Assembly: GCF_032464895.1 (NCBI RefSeq)
Contig: NZ_JAWDIC010000001.1
Coordinates: forward strand, 744,001-808,000
Direction of reading: 5' to 3'
Origin: Phycicoccus sp. M110.8
Lineage (GTDB): Bacteria; Actinomycetota; Actinomycetes; Actinomycetales; Dermatophilaceae
DNA length: 64,000 nt
Part shown: positions 34,893-43,585 of the stretch, piece by piece
Position numbering within the stretch: position 1 is the first letter of the stretch
How the letters are laid out: each line of letters begins with the position of its first letter
Made by a program: the position numbers and the translations under genes
The notes under the pieces: model-generated
Database searches by the model: none
Seen by the model: the letters and a program-made list of their open reading frames with translations, nothing else
Told to the model about the DNA's origin: nothing

Positions 34893-35182
34893 AGGGCAAT
34901 CATCGTCGCGCAGTCCGTCGCGAATGGCTCATTCCGCCACTAATAGCGTGGCCGCGCGGTCAGCGACGTCCGTGCCCGGCCATCACTCCTGAGGCTCGAT
35001 CAATAGAAGCTGGTGGCCCCGCCGGTTGGGCAGCGCTCGGAGATTCGTGGTCAAGCCCTCGGCCCGAGGTGACCGCCGGCGACGGTGACACGTCGGGTCG
35101 CCGCGGGCTCACGGCATACGCGCTGCGCCCGGTGGACGGACGCGCTCGAGCTTCGCCTGCCCCAGGCCGAGGCCGGCCGGCG
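34893..35182. other. Island/backbone junction, no gene seen
   Basis: About 290 bp between the HEPN-like gene and the SpoIIM stop. The left part is A/T-richer like the island. From about 35,050 the composition returns to that of the backbone, and a CGGCATAC word occurs at 35112. No terminator hairpin, tRNA or repeat was recognised. Confidence 0.5.
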
Positions 35183-36178
35183 TCAGCCGGCGACGGGCAC
35201 GTCGAAGCCGCGCTCGGCCTCGGCGAGGTCACCGGTCTCGCCGCGGTGGTGGGCCCACCGGCCGAGGGTGAAGACGTAGGCGAAGAACGCCCCCTCGGCG
35301 AGCAGGCCGATGCCGATCCGCGCCCAGGTGGGCAGACCGGACGGCGTCACGAATGCCTCGATCAGCCCGGACACGAGCAGCAGCACGACGAGCCCGAGCG
35401 ACACCCCCAGGGCGGCACGCCCCTCCGCCGCCAGCGCCCGCACGCGCGAGCGCGGACCCGGCGACACCCACGCCCAGAACAGCCGCAGCCCCACCCCGGC
35501 CGCCACGAAGACGCAGGTGAGCTCGAGCATCCCGTGGGGCAGGATCAGCCCGAAGAACAGGTCGCCCCGCCCGTGCCGCACCATGATCGAGCCGACGACC
35601 GCGACGTTGAGCACGTTGGTCACGAGCAGGAAGACCACCGGCAGGCAGAAGACGCCGAGGGCCACACACAGGGCGGCGAGCCAGAAGTTGTTGGTCCACA
35701 CGTGGAGCGCGAACGACGTCGCGGCGTACTCGCTGTAGTAGCTGGCGAAGTCGTCGTTGACGAGCTGGTCGATCTCCTGCGGCGTCGCGAACGAGCTCTC
35801 GACGCGGGGGTGGTCGAGCAGCCACCATCCGATGACGAACGCGAGGACGACGTTGACCACCAGGACGGTGAGCCACCACCAGCGCATCCGGTACAGCGCA
35901 GCGGGGAACGACACGGCGGCGAATCGCCCGGCGTCCGACCACGACAGCGTCCGGGTGCCGGCCGACCGCGAGCGCGCACGGGCGAGCAGCATCGACAGGT
36001 AGCCGACGAGCGAGGCGTCGGGCGCGGTCGAGCGGATCATCGACAGGTGCGTCGCGACGCGCTGGTACCGGTCGAGGATCTCGTCCGCGTCCGCCCCGGT
36101 CAGCCGTCGCTGCCCGGTCAGCTCGTCGAGCCGTTCCCATTCCCCCCGGTGGGCGGCCACGAAGGCGTCCAGGTCCAC
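35183..36178 (-). CDS. SpoIIM-like (stage II sporulation protein M family) membrane protein
   Basis: A 331-residue integral membrane protein beginning VDLDAFVAAHRGEWERLDELT, the usual start of actinobacterial SpoIIM-like proteins. It has about six transmembrane helices, including WWWLTVLVVNVVLAFVIGWWLL, LAALCVALGVFCLPVVFLLVTNVLNVAVVGS and the characteristic LFFGLILPHGMLELTCVFVAAGVGLRL. GTG 36178 is chosen because TAGGGT lies seven bases upstream; the GTG at 36187 overlaps that hexamer. It is divergent from RDD. Together with DUF58/MoxR upstream of the island it matches a conserved actinobacterial neighbourhood (Rv3691-Rv3695 in M. tuberculosis). Role unknown. Confidence 0.88.
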   Translation of the reverse strand: MDLDAFVAAHRGEWERLDELTGQRRLTGADADEILDRYQRVATHLSMIRSTAPDASLVGYLSMLLARARSRSAGTRTLSWSDAGRFAAVSFPAALYRMRWWWLTVLVVNVVLAFVIGWWLLDHPRVESSFATPQEIDQLVNDDFASYYSEYAATSFALHVWTNNFWLAALCVALGVFCLPVVFLLVTNVLNVAVVGSIMVRHGRGDLFFGLILPHGMLELTCVFVAAGVGLRLFWAWVSPGPRSRVRALAAEGRAALGVSLGLVVLLLVSGLIEAFVTPSGLPTWARIGIGLLAEGAFFAYVFTLGRWAHHRGETGDLAEAERGFDVPVAG

Positions 36179-36185
36179 ATCGGCC

Positions 36186-36191
36186 ACCCTA
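36186..36191 (-). promoter_or_regulatory. -10 hexamer (TAGGGT) for the SpoIIM-like gene
   Basis: On the minus strand TAGGGT ends seven bases before GTG 36178. Confidence 0.4.
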
Positions 36192-36206
36192 GCCGCCGGC
36201 CGCCGT

Positions 36207-36212
36207 TACAGT
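36207..36212 (+). promoter_or_regulatory. -10 hexamer (TACAGT) for the RDD gene
   Basis: TACAGT ends seven bases before ATG 36220. The two divergent -10 elements are only about 15 bp apart, so the promoters may interfere. Confidence 0.4.
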
Positions 36213-36219
36213 GGCCGAC

Positions 36220-37122
36220 ATGAGCAGCAGCACCGTGGGGGTCGGTGCGGACGACCTGGTGACGGGTGAGGCCGTCGCCCTGGACCTGCCGAGCGCGGGC
36301 ATCGGGCTGCGCATCGTCTCCGGCCTCATCGACTACGTGCTCGGGATGCTCGTCCTCATCGGGCTGCAGATCGGGGCCGACGCGGTGTTCGGCGGCGTCG
36401 ACGACGCCCTCACCCTGGCCATGACGACGCTGGCGACCATCGCGGCCCTCGTGGCGCTGCCCACGACGTTCGAGACGCTCACCCGCGGCAAGACCCTCGG
36501 GCACCTGGCGCTGGGACTGCGGACCGTGCGCGACGACGCCGGCCCGATCCGCTTCCGGCAGGCCCTGACCCGGGCGATGCTCGGCGTGGTCGAGGTGTAC
36601 GGGTGCAGCGGCGTCCCCGCGCTCGTGTCCGCCGCCGTGTCGTCGCGCGGCAAGCGCCTCGGGGACCTCCTCGCCGGCACGTACGTCGTGCGCGACCGGC
36701 AGCGGATCAAGCTGACGCCGCCCACCCCCATGCCGCCGCAGCTCGCTGGCTGGGCGGCCACCGCGGACCTCGCGCCCCTGCCCGACCAGCTGGCCGTCGC
36801 CGTCCGCCAGTTCCTCGCGCGGGCGCACACGTTCGCCCCGCCCGTGCGCGAGCAGCTCGGCGCCCGACTGCTCGACGAGGCGCGCCCCTACGTCGCACCC
36901 GCACCGCCCCCCGGCCACCACGCCGAGTACGTCCTCATGGCGATGCTCGCCGAGCGCCGCACCCGCGACGCCGACCGGCTGGCCCGCGAGGCCCGTCTGC
37001 GCGAGCGGCTCCTGCCACCCGACCCCGTGGGCGGCGTCGCCTCCCAGCCGCCGTCGCCCATCCCCTCCTGGGGGACGGGCCCCGGCGGCGCGACGACCGG
37101 TCAGCCCAGCAGCTCGGCGTAA
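36220..37122 (+). CDS. RDD family membrane protein
   Basis: A 300-residue protein with the RDD domain in the first ~150 residues: [21 protein letters not shown] (Arg/Asp pair), a second helix [21 protein letters not shown], then [21 protein letters not shown] and [17 protein letters not shown]. The last 130 residues are cytosolic and helical with a Pro-rich end. ATG 36220 is favoured over GTG 36211, which lies inside the promoter hexamer. Its 3' end overlaps the adenosine deaminase gene by 22 bases. Confidence 0.88.
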   Translation: MSSSTVGVGADDLVTGEAVALDLPSAGIGLRIVSGLIDYVLGMLVLIGLQIGADAVFGGVDDALTLAMTTLATIAALVALPTTFETLTRGKTLGHLALGLRTVRDDAGPIRFRQALTRAMLGVVEVYGCSGVPALVSAAVSSRGKRLGDLLAGTYVVRDRQRIKLTPPTPMPPQLAGWAATADLAPLPDQLAVAVRQFLARAHTFAPPVREQLGARLLDEARPYVAPAPPPGHHAEYVLMAMLAERRTRDADRLAREARLRERLLPPDPVGGVASQPPSPIPSWGTGPGGATTGQPSSSA

Positions 37123-38291
37123 CCCGGCTTCACGACGTCGTCGATGATGGCGAGCCGCTCGTCGAACGGGATGAACGCGGACTTCATCGCGTTGATGGTG
37201 ACCCAGCGCAGGTCCTCCAGCGACCAGCCGGCCTCCGCGACGAGCAGCCCCATCTCCCGGCTCATCGACGTGCCGCTCATGAGCCGGTTGTCGGTGTTGA
37301 CGGTGACGCGGAACCGCAGCCGCTTCAGCAACGAGATCGGGTGCAGCGCAACGGATTCCGCTGCCCCGGTCTGGACGTTGCTGCTCGGGCACATCTCGAG
37401 CGGGATGCGCATGTCCCTGACGTATGCCGCGAGCCGGCCCAGGTGCACGTCGGCCGGGTCTGCGGCGATCGCCGCCGCGACGTCGTCGCCGAAGGGACGG
37501 CCCTTCACCATGAGGTCGTCGACGATGCGGACGCCGTGCCCGAGCCGGTCGGCGCCGCACCACTGGATCGCCTCCCAGATGCTCGGCAGCCCGAAGGCCT
37601 CACCGGCGTGGATGGTGAAGTGCGCGTTCTCCCGGCGCAGGTACTCGAACGCGTCGAGGTGGCGGGTGGGCGGGAACCCGGCCTCGGCCCCGGCGATGTC
37701 GAAACCGGCGACCCCGCGGTCCCGGTAGCGGACGGCGAGCTCGGCGATCTCGGTGCTCTTGGCGGCGTGCCGCATCGCGGTGAGCAGCGCGGTGACCCGG
37801 ATTGGGTTGCCCGCCTCCGCCGCCTCCTGCTCCCCCTCCCGGAAGCCGGCGTTGACCGCCTCAACGACGTCCTCGAGCTCGAGCCCCTGCGTGAGGTGCT
37901 GCTCCGGGGCGTACCGGCTCTCGGCATACACCACACCGTCCGCGGCGAGGTCGACGACGCACTCACGGGCGACCCGGCGCAGGCCGTCGGCGGTCTGCAT
38001 GATGGCCAGGGTGTGGTCGAAGGTCTCGAGGTAGCGCACGAGCGAGCCCGAGTCCGCGCTCTCGCGGAACCAGTCGCCGAGCGCCTCGGCGTCGCCCGCC
38101 GGCAGGCCGGCATACCCGACCTCGTCGGCGATCTCGAGGATCGTCTGCGGTCGCAGGCCGCCGTCGAGGTGGTCGTGCAGCAGCGCCTTGGGGGCGCGGG
38201 CGATCCGCTCCTCGGTGGTCAGCGCAGCGGTCCCGGCCTCGGCGTCCTGGCCGTCCGCGTCGTCCTTGCCGTCCTTGCGCCCGAAGATCAC
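37101..38291 (-). CDS. add: Adenosine deaminase
   Basis: Deaminates (deoxy)adenosine to (deoxy)inosine, which PNP can then cleave. The 396-residue protein has the TIM-barrel zinc site [10 protein letters not shown], the substrate motif [11 protein letters not shown], the catalytic IHAGEAFG with its His-Ala-Gly-Glu, DRLGHGV, and the C-terminal [14 protein letters not shown]. The first 25 residues are an unusual charged extension ([17 protein letters not shown]). GTG 38291 overlaps the cupin stop by four bases (GTGA), so the two are co-translated. Confidence 0.94.
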   Translation of the reverse strand: MIFGRKDGKDDADGQDAEAGTAALTTEERIARAPKALLHDHLDGGLRPQTILEIADEVGYAGLPAGDAEALGDWFRESADSGSLVRYLETFDHTLAIMQTADGLRRVARECVVDLAADGVVYAESRYAPEQHLTQGLELEDVVEAVNAGFREGEQEAAEAGNPIRVTALLTAMRHAAKSTEIAELAVRYRDRGVAGFDIAGAEAGFPPTRHLDAFEYLRRENAHFTIHAGEAFGLPSIWEAIQWCGADRLGHGVRIVDDLMVKGRPFGDDVAAAIAADPADVHLGRLAAYVRDMRIPLEMCPSSNVQTGAAESVALHPISLLKRLRFRVTVNTDNRLMSGTSMSREMGLLVAEAGWSLEDLRWVTINAMKSAFIPFDERLAIIDDVVKPGYAELLG

Positions 38292-38650
38292 GCGCCCTCC
38301 TCCTCGCGGTTGACCGTGTCGGGTGAGAACGCCGGCAGGCAGACGGCGACGTACTCGGCGCCCTCCGGGCCGGTGGAGTAGCGGATCCGCTCCCCCGCCC
38401 GGGTCATGACGCTCTGCCCCGCCTCGACCCGCAGCTGACCGCCGTCGTGGTCGACGAGGACGGCGCCGGCGAGGACCAGGGTGTACTCGTCGAAGGCCGG
38501 CGCCTGGAACGGCTCGGTCCAGTCGGCCGGGGCCTTCATGTGGGCGATCGAGACGCCCTCGGAGCCGGTGTTCACCCGGCCCACGTGTTCGTCGATGACC
38601 TTGCCGCCGGGGACGGGGATGGTGGTGGGGGACGCGATCAGCTCTGGCAC
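38288..38650 (-). CDS. Small cupin-domain protein
   Basis: A 120-residue single-domain cupin. The beta-barrel is visible as [38 protein letters not shown]. Only one metal-ligand-type His is evident, so the metal site is incomplete. It is translationally coupled to adenosine deaminase by a GTGA overlap. A nucleoside- or sugar-related role is possible but unsupported. GTG 38650 sits six bases after a TAGGGT hexamer. Confidence 0.82.
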   Translation of the reverse strand: MPELIASPTTIPVPGGKVIDEHVGRVNTGSEGVSIAHMKAPADWTEPFQAPAFDEYTLVLAGAVLVDHDGGQLRVEAGQSVMTRAGERIRYSTGPEGAEYVAVCLPAFSPDTVNREEEGA

Positions 38651-38656
38651 GAGCCC

Positions 38657-38662
38657 ACCCTA
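38657..38662 (-). promoter_or_regulatory. -10 hexamer (TAGGGT) for the cupin-add operon
   Basis: On the minus strand TAGGGT ends six bases before GTG 38650. Confidence 0.4.
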
Positions 38663-38691
38663 GTGCGTGACCTGTCGGGGCCTTGCTGAAT

Positions 38692-38710
38692 CCGAACGGT
38701 CGTGCTTTTA
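38692..38710. promoter_or_regulatory. Candidate TetR operator 1
   Basis: The sequence CCGAACGGTCGTGCTTTTA overlaps the presumed -10 of the tetR gene. It shares about 16 of 18 bases (CGAwCGrTCGTGCTTTT) with the reverse complement of a second site at 39357-39376 before the hydrolase gene. Confidence 0.5.
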
Positions 38711-38717
38711 TGTGTCG

Positions 38718-39317
38718 GTGAGCAAGGGCGAGGAGACCCGCGAGGCGGTGCTGGCCGAGGCGCTGGCCCAGTCGAGCCGGGTCGGCCTGCGGGGCATCAC
38801 CATCGGCAGCCTCGCCGACTCCCTGGGGATGTCCAAGAGCGGGCTGTTCTCGCACTTCGGCTCCAAGGAGGGCCTGCAGACCGCGGTCCTCGAGTTCGCC
38901 GCCGACCACTTCGCCCGGCTGGTGATCCGTCCTGCGCTGCGCGAGGCCCGCGGCGAGCCCCGCCTGCGCATGCTGTTCGAGCGCTGGCTCGGCTGGGGCG
39001 GGTACAGCGACTACGCCCTACCCGGCGGCTGCATCTTCGTCTCCGTCGCAAGCGAGTTCGACGACGAACCGGACACCCCCGTGCGGGACAGGGTCGTCAC
39101 GACCGAGCGCGACCTCCTCGACACCATCGAGACCATCGTCCGCGGCGGCGTCGCCGAGGGCCAGTTCAGCGAGGACACCGACGCCGCCGCGTTCGCCCAG
39201 GACATGCTGTCGATCGTCCTCGGCTACAACTTCTCCGCCCGGCTGCTGCGCGACGACGCCGCAGCTGAGCGCGCCCGGGCGGCCTTCGACCGCCTGCTCG
39301 ACCACATCCGCGCCTGA
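38718..39317 (+). CDS. TetR family transcriptional regulator
   Basis: A 199-residue repressor. The HTH spans ~24-45 ([27 protein letters not shown]), and the C-terminal ligand domain contains [22 protein letters not shown]. This is the TetR_C subclass common in Actinobacteria next to hydrolases. GTG 38718 is selected; GTG 38712 is possible. The downstream alpha/beta hydrolase starts 29 bp later. Two matching operator-like sites, one at each gene start, suggest autoregulation and control of the hydrolase. Confidence 0.9.
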   Translation: MSKGEETREAVLAEALAQSSRVGLRGITIGSLADSLGMSKSGLFSHFGSKEGLQTAVLEFAADHFARLVIRPALREARGEPRLRMLFERWLGWGGYSDYALPGGCIFVSVASEFDDEPDTPVRDRVVTTERDLLDTIETIVRGGVAEGQFSEDTDAAAFAQDMLSIVLGYNFSARLLRDDAAAERARAAFDRLLDHIRA

Positions 39318-39346
39318 CCTCCGGGCCACCTCCTCGAGGAGCTGTC

Positions 39347-40313
39347 ATGTCGGCAGAAAAAAGCACGATCGATCGTTTTGGTATGCCGGGTGGCGCCGCT
39401 CTGGTGGCCGCACCCCGAGTGGCGACACCGCGGCGCGCGCGCCGCAGGAGCCCGCTGGCCACCTCCTCGCTGCTCCCCGTGGTCTTCCGGCAGCTTGAGC
39501 GCACGCCCTCGGTCGGCGGCTGGCTCGCCGAGCGGCTCTGGTTCCGCCTGCCCGCGGCACCTCCCGCGGCCGAGCGCGAGCGCCGGACCCCGCCTGGGGG
39601 CGAGCCGTTCGAGACCGCCTGGTCCGGGGGCGTGGTCCGCGGCCGGGTCTACGGCGACCGGGGCCTGCCCACGGCATACCTCGTCCACGGCTGGGGTGGC
39701 TGGTGGCAGCAGCTGTCCGCCCACGTGCAGCCCCTGCTCGACCGCGGGCTGTGCGTCGTGGCGTTCGACGCGCCCAGCCACGGCGGCTCGGACGCGGGCC
39801 GCTTCGGCGGCCGGTCGACCACGTTCGTCGAGATGGGCGAGGCGCTCGCCGCGGTGGCAGCCGACTTCGGGCGACCGGCCGTGGTCGTCGCGCACTCCGC
39901 CGGGGCGATGGCGACCCTGCTGGCCATCGACGCCGGCCTCGACGTCGAGGCGCTGGCCCTGCTCGCTCCACCCATCTCGGTGGCGCCGATCCAGCGCTTC
40001 GTCGCGACGTCCCTGGGTGTCGGGCCGCGGTCGGAACGGGTCATGCGCGCCCGCGCCGAGCGCCGCGTGGGCCTGCCGATGCAGGCCCTCGACCTCGTCG
40101 ACCTCGCCTCACGCCAGCGTTCCCTCCCCCGGCTCCTCGTGGTGCACGACCGCCACGACCGGGAGGCACCGTTCGCGGGCGCGGTCGAGCTCGTCACCGC
40201 GTGGCACGGCGCCCGGCTGGTGGTCACCGAGCGCCTCGGTCACCACCGGGTCATGTGGCACCCGGACGCGGTCGCCCGCGTCGCGGCCCTGGGCGGTGAC
40301 GCCGCCGAGGGGG

Positions 40314-40333
<20 letters not shown>
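39347..40333 (+). CDS. Alpha/beta hydrolase
   Basis: A 328-residue protein with the alpha/beta hydrolase fold: HGWGGWWQQ oxyanion motif (~115-123), VVAHSAGAMATLLAI nucleophile elbow with Ser in H-S-A-G, the acid region LLVVHDRHDREAPF, and a late His in RLGHHRVMW. Substrate unknown. ATG 39347 has a strong GAGGAG ribosome site seven bases upstream. An in-frame ATG at 39383 exists, and the second operator-like site lies between them. The 3' end overlaps the thymidine phosphorylase gene by 20 bases. Confidence 0.88.
39357..39376. promoter_or_regulatory. Candidate TetR operator 2 (within hydrolase 5' codons)
   Basis: AAAAAGCACGATCGATCGTT contains the perfect 12-bp palindrome ACGATCGATCGT and matches operator 1. 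It lies 10 bases inside the hydrolase frame if translation begins at 39347, or upstream if it begins at 39383. Confidence 0.5.
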
Positions 40334-41603
<1,270 letters not shown>

Positions 41604-41641
41604 GGGGCTCATCGTGTCAGACGCGTGGCCGCCGCCGACAC

Positions 41642-41834
41642 AGGGCGACAGGCGCCGGTTTCGCCACGACTCGCCCCCGACCGCCGGGCCCGAGGGCGAT
41701 TCCTGACGTTTCCGGCGCGAGCCGCCCCCGACGGATCGCAGCCGGGGCGAGATCTGACACTTGCGGCGCGAGTCGCCCTCGACCAGTGGGACCCGGGGCG
41801 ACTCCCGACGTTTCCGGCACGAGTCGCCCCGCCC
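41642..41834. repeat. Tandem palindromic repeat array A, four ~50-bp units
   Basis: Four imperfect units each read roughly GGGCGAYTC..GACGTTTCCGGC-CGAGTCGCCC, so every unit is itself a palindrome (GGGCGACTC pairs with GAGTCGCCC). The array lies between deoA and the DUF559 gene. A two-unit copy of the same family lies on the other side of that gene at 42849-42940. Confidence 0.8.
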
Positions 41835-41847
41835 ACTGCAACCGGAC

Positions 41848-41875
41848 GTATGCCGCGCGCGTCGGCGCGGCATAC
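41848..41875. terminator. Hairpin made of two inverted GTATGCCG octamers
   Basis: GTATGCCGCGC (41848-41858) pairs perfectly with GCGCGGCATAC (41865-41875) around a six-base loop. It lies just downstream of the DUF559 stop and probably terminates that gene. Each arm contains the recurring octamer of this genome. Confidence 0.65.
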
Positions 41876-41896
41876 CTCAGCGTGCGGGGGTGGCCG

Positions 41897-42802
41897 TCAG
41901 ACGCCCGAGAAGTGCAGGCGCCACTCGTCCGACGTCACCCGAACGGTGCGCCCCTGGGCGGCCAGCGCCGCCACCACCCTGGCAAGGGTGCGCTCGGGCT
42001 CCCGGTAGACACCCTTGGCGAGGACGACCACGATCCGCCAGCCCTCGGCATCCAGCTCCTCGCGGCGCTCGACGTCGCGTTCCCACTGCCGCTGCGACTC
42101 GGCGTGCTGGCGTCCGTCGTACTCGACCGCCAGCCTCAGCTCGGGGTACGACAGGTCGTACCGACGCACCCACCGACCCCACTCGTCGTGCTCGATGTGG
42201 TTGACGACCGGCTCGGGCAGCCCGGCCAGCACGAGCAGCATCCGCAGCCGGGACTCCATCGGCGAGTCCACTCCCGCGCGCACGAGGCCGGCCGCCCGCC
42301 GAGCCATCGCCGCGTGCCGCCCACGCATGGCGTCGGCGGCGGCCACGAGAGCGTCGGGAGTCGTGCGACCGCGCCCGACGAGCGAGTCGCCGAGCACGAC
42401 GAGGTCGACCAGCCCCAGCTCGCCGGCCAGGTCGACGAACGTGTCCTCGGCGGTCGTGACGGGCAGCCCCCCGATCCGGGCGAGCCGGCGCCTGCCCGAG
42501 CGCACGCGCGTGGTCACGCCCGGCACCCGAAGCCGACCGCTGGGGACGTTCAGGTGCACCCTGGTCTCGTGGGGGACGATGCCGCCCAGGAGCTCCGCGG
42601 CCGTCCAGCACGCGGCAACCGAGCCCTTGGGGGCGAGTCGCAGGGCCGCCAGAGCGCGCACCCGGGTGTCGAGCGGCACGTCGCGTCGCACGTACACCCC
42701 GCGGAAGACGCGCTGCACCTGCGGTCCGCGCAGGACCTTGTCGCTCAGCCGCGCACCGAGGGCCTCCGCTCGGGTGAACACCCGGGGCAGGCCGTCGTCC
42801 AT
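41897..42802 (-). CDS. DUF559 domain protein (VSR/AbiEi-like organisation)
   Basis: A 301-residue protein of a family that is multicopy in Actinobacteria. The N-terminal ~90 residues resemble the AbiEi-type winged helix (LPRVFTRAEALGARLSDK, QRVFRGVYVRRD). The C-terminal DUF559 domain has MESRLRMLLVLAGLPEPVVNHIE, DLSYPELRLAVEYDGRQHAESQRQWERDVERREELDAEGWRIV. The D..E-Y-D and Q-H pattern is that of PD-(D/E)xK-like very-short-patch-repair nucleases. Start ATG 42802. Repeats of one family flank the gene on both sides. Function unproven. Confidence 0.82.
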   Translation of the reverse strand: MDDGLPRVFTRAEALGARLSDKVLRGPQVQRVFRGVYVRRDVPLDTRVRALAALRLAPKGSVAACWTAAELLGGIVPHETRVHLNVPSGRLRVPGVTTRVRSGRRRLARIGGLPVTTAEDTFVDLAGELGLVDLVVLGDSLVGRGRTTPDALVAAADAMRGRHAAMARRAAGLVRAGVDSPMESRLRMLLVLAGLPEPVVNHIEHDEWGRWVRRYDLSYPELRLAVEYDGRQHAESQRQWERDVERREELDAEGWRIVVVLAKGVYREPERTLARVVAALAAQGRTVRVTSDEWRLHFSGV

Positions 42803-42848
42803 CGCTCCAGCGTGGCGGACGCGGCGACGTGGGCCGGCGTTGTCCACA

Positions 42849-42940
42849 GGGGCGATCCGTGCCGTTTCCGCCACGAGTCGCCCCCTGCCGGCCGAGAGCA
42901 AGGCGATTCGTGCCGGTTACGGCACGAATCGTCCTCGAGG
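42849..42940. repeat. Tandem palindromic repeat array B, two units
   Basis: Two ~45-50 bp units of the GGGCGAYYCGTGCCG...CACGARTCGCCC family, the second with a near-perfect stem (GGCGATTCGTGCCG pairs with CGGCACGAATCGTC). They lie between cdd and the DUF559 gene, directly after the cdd stop side, and could terminate cdd. Confidence 0.75.
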
Positions 42941-42982
42941 GCCCAGGCGGAAGGCGCGGGTCAGGCGCGGGTCAGGCGCGGG

Positions 42983-43585
42983 TCAGGCGGGGTGGTCGGC
43001 GACGGCTGCGGCTGCTGCGGCGGCGGTGAGGTTGTCGGGGCCGAACGCCTGCGGCAGCACCTCGCGCATCGGCAGCACGCCCTCGGGGGTGAGCAGCAGG
43101 CACTCGGGGCCACCGTTCTCCCACAGCAGCTGGCGGCACCGGCCGCAGGGCATGAGCGGCTGCCCGTCGCCACCGACGCACGACACCGCGACGAGCCGGC
43201 CGCCGCCGCTGGCGTGCAGCGAGGAGACCATGCCGCACTCGGCGCAGAGCCCCACTCCGTATGCCGCGTTCTCGACGTTGCAGCCCACCACGACGCGGCC
43301 GTCGTCCACGATGCCGGCGACGCCCACCGGGAACCCGGAGTACGGCGCGTACGCCTTGCGCATGATCGCGACGGCCTGCTCGCGCAGGACCTCCCAGTCG
43401 ATGTGCTCGGCGCCGTGGGGGCTGCCGTGGACCGGAGCCGGGGCGTGCCCGCCATCCGGGGACGCCCCGGACTCGTGGGCGCCGACCGGGGACGCCCCGG
43501 ACTCGTGGGAGCCGGCCGCCGACGCACCCGACGTCGTCGCGGCGTCGGGCCCGCCGGCATACCCCTCGTGCTCGGTGCCCGGCAC
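42983..43585 (-). CDS. cdd: Cytidine deaminase with repetitive N-terminal extension
   Basis: Zinc enzyme deaminating (deoxy)cytidine. The catalytic domain (residues ~68-200) has APYSGFPVG, GCNVENAAYGVGLCAECGMV (zinc Cys and catalytic Glu) and MPCGRCRQLLWE (two zinc Cys). It is preceded by ~65 extra residues rich in Gly/Ala/Ser/His with the repeat HESGASPVGA/HESGASPDGG. The family usually starts right before the DWE.LR segment. GTG 43585 shares one base with the upstream permease stop. No later credible start was seen, so I keep the extension. Confidence 0.9.
   Translation of the reverse strand: MPGTEHEGYAGGPDAATTSGASAAGSHESGASPVGAHESGASPDGGHAPAPVHGSPHGAEHIDWEVLREQAVAIMRKAYAPYSGFPVGVAGIVDDGRVVVGCNVENAAYGVGLCAECGMVSSLHASGGGRLVAVSCVGGDGQPLMPCGRCRQLLWENGGPECLLLTPEGVLPMREVLPQAFGPDNLTAAAAAAAVADHPA

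Larger units (their letters stand above)
30260..34950. other. Defence island inserted between DUF58 and SpoIIM/RDD genes
   Basis: This stretch has visibly lower GC and far more A/T-ending codons than its flanks, and carries two convergent gene pairs: methyltransferase plus nuclease-like (+) and AIPR plus HEPN-like (-). The CGGCATAC octamer found about every 1.2 kb elsewhere is absent. I see no integrase, tRNA or direct repeats at the edges. Bases 30260-30530 hold no convincing gene. Confidence 0.75.

Noticed and set aside
35069-36223. Plus-strand ORF rich in His/Asp/Arg over the SpoIIM-like gene
   Set aside because: Antisense shadow of a conserved membrane protein gene.
41613-41873. In-frame upstream extension of thymidine phosphorylase
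   Set aside because: The extra ~85 residues are a translation of the palindromic repeat array and have no counterpart in the family.
42958-42986. Short CAGGCGCGGGT direct repeats (three copies) before the cdd stop, considered as a CRISPR-like start
   Set aside because: Units are only about 11 bp, back to back with no spacers; simple slippage repeat.
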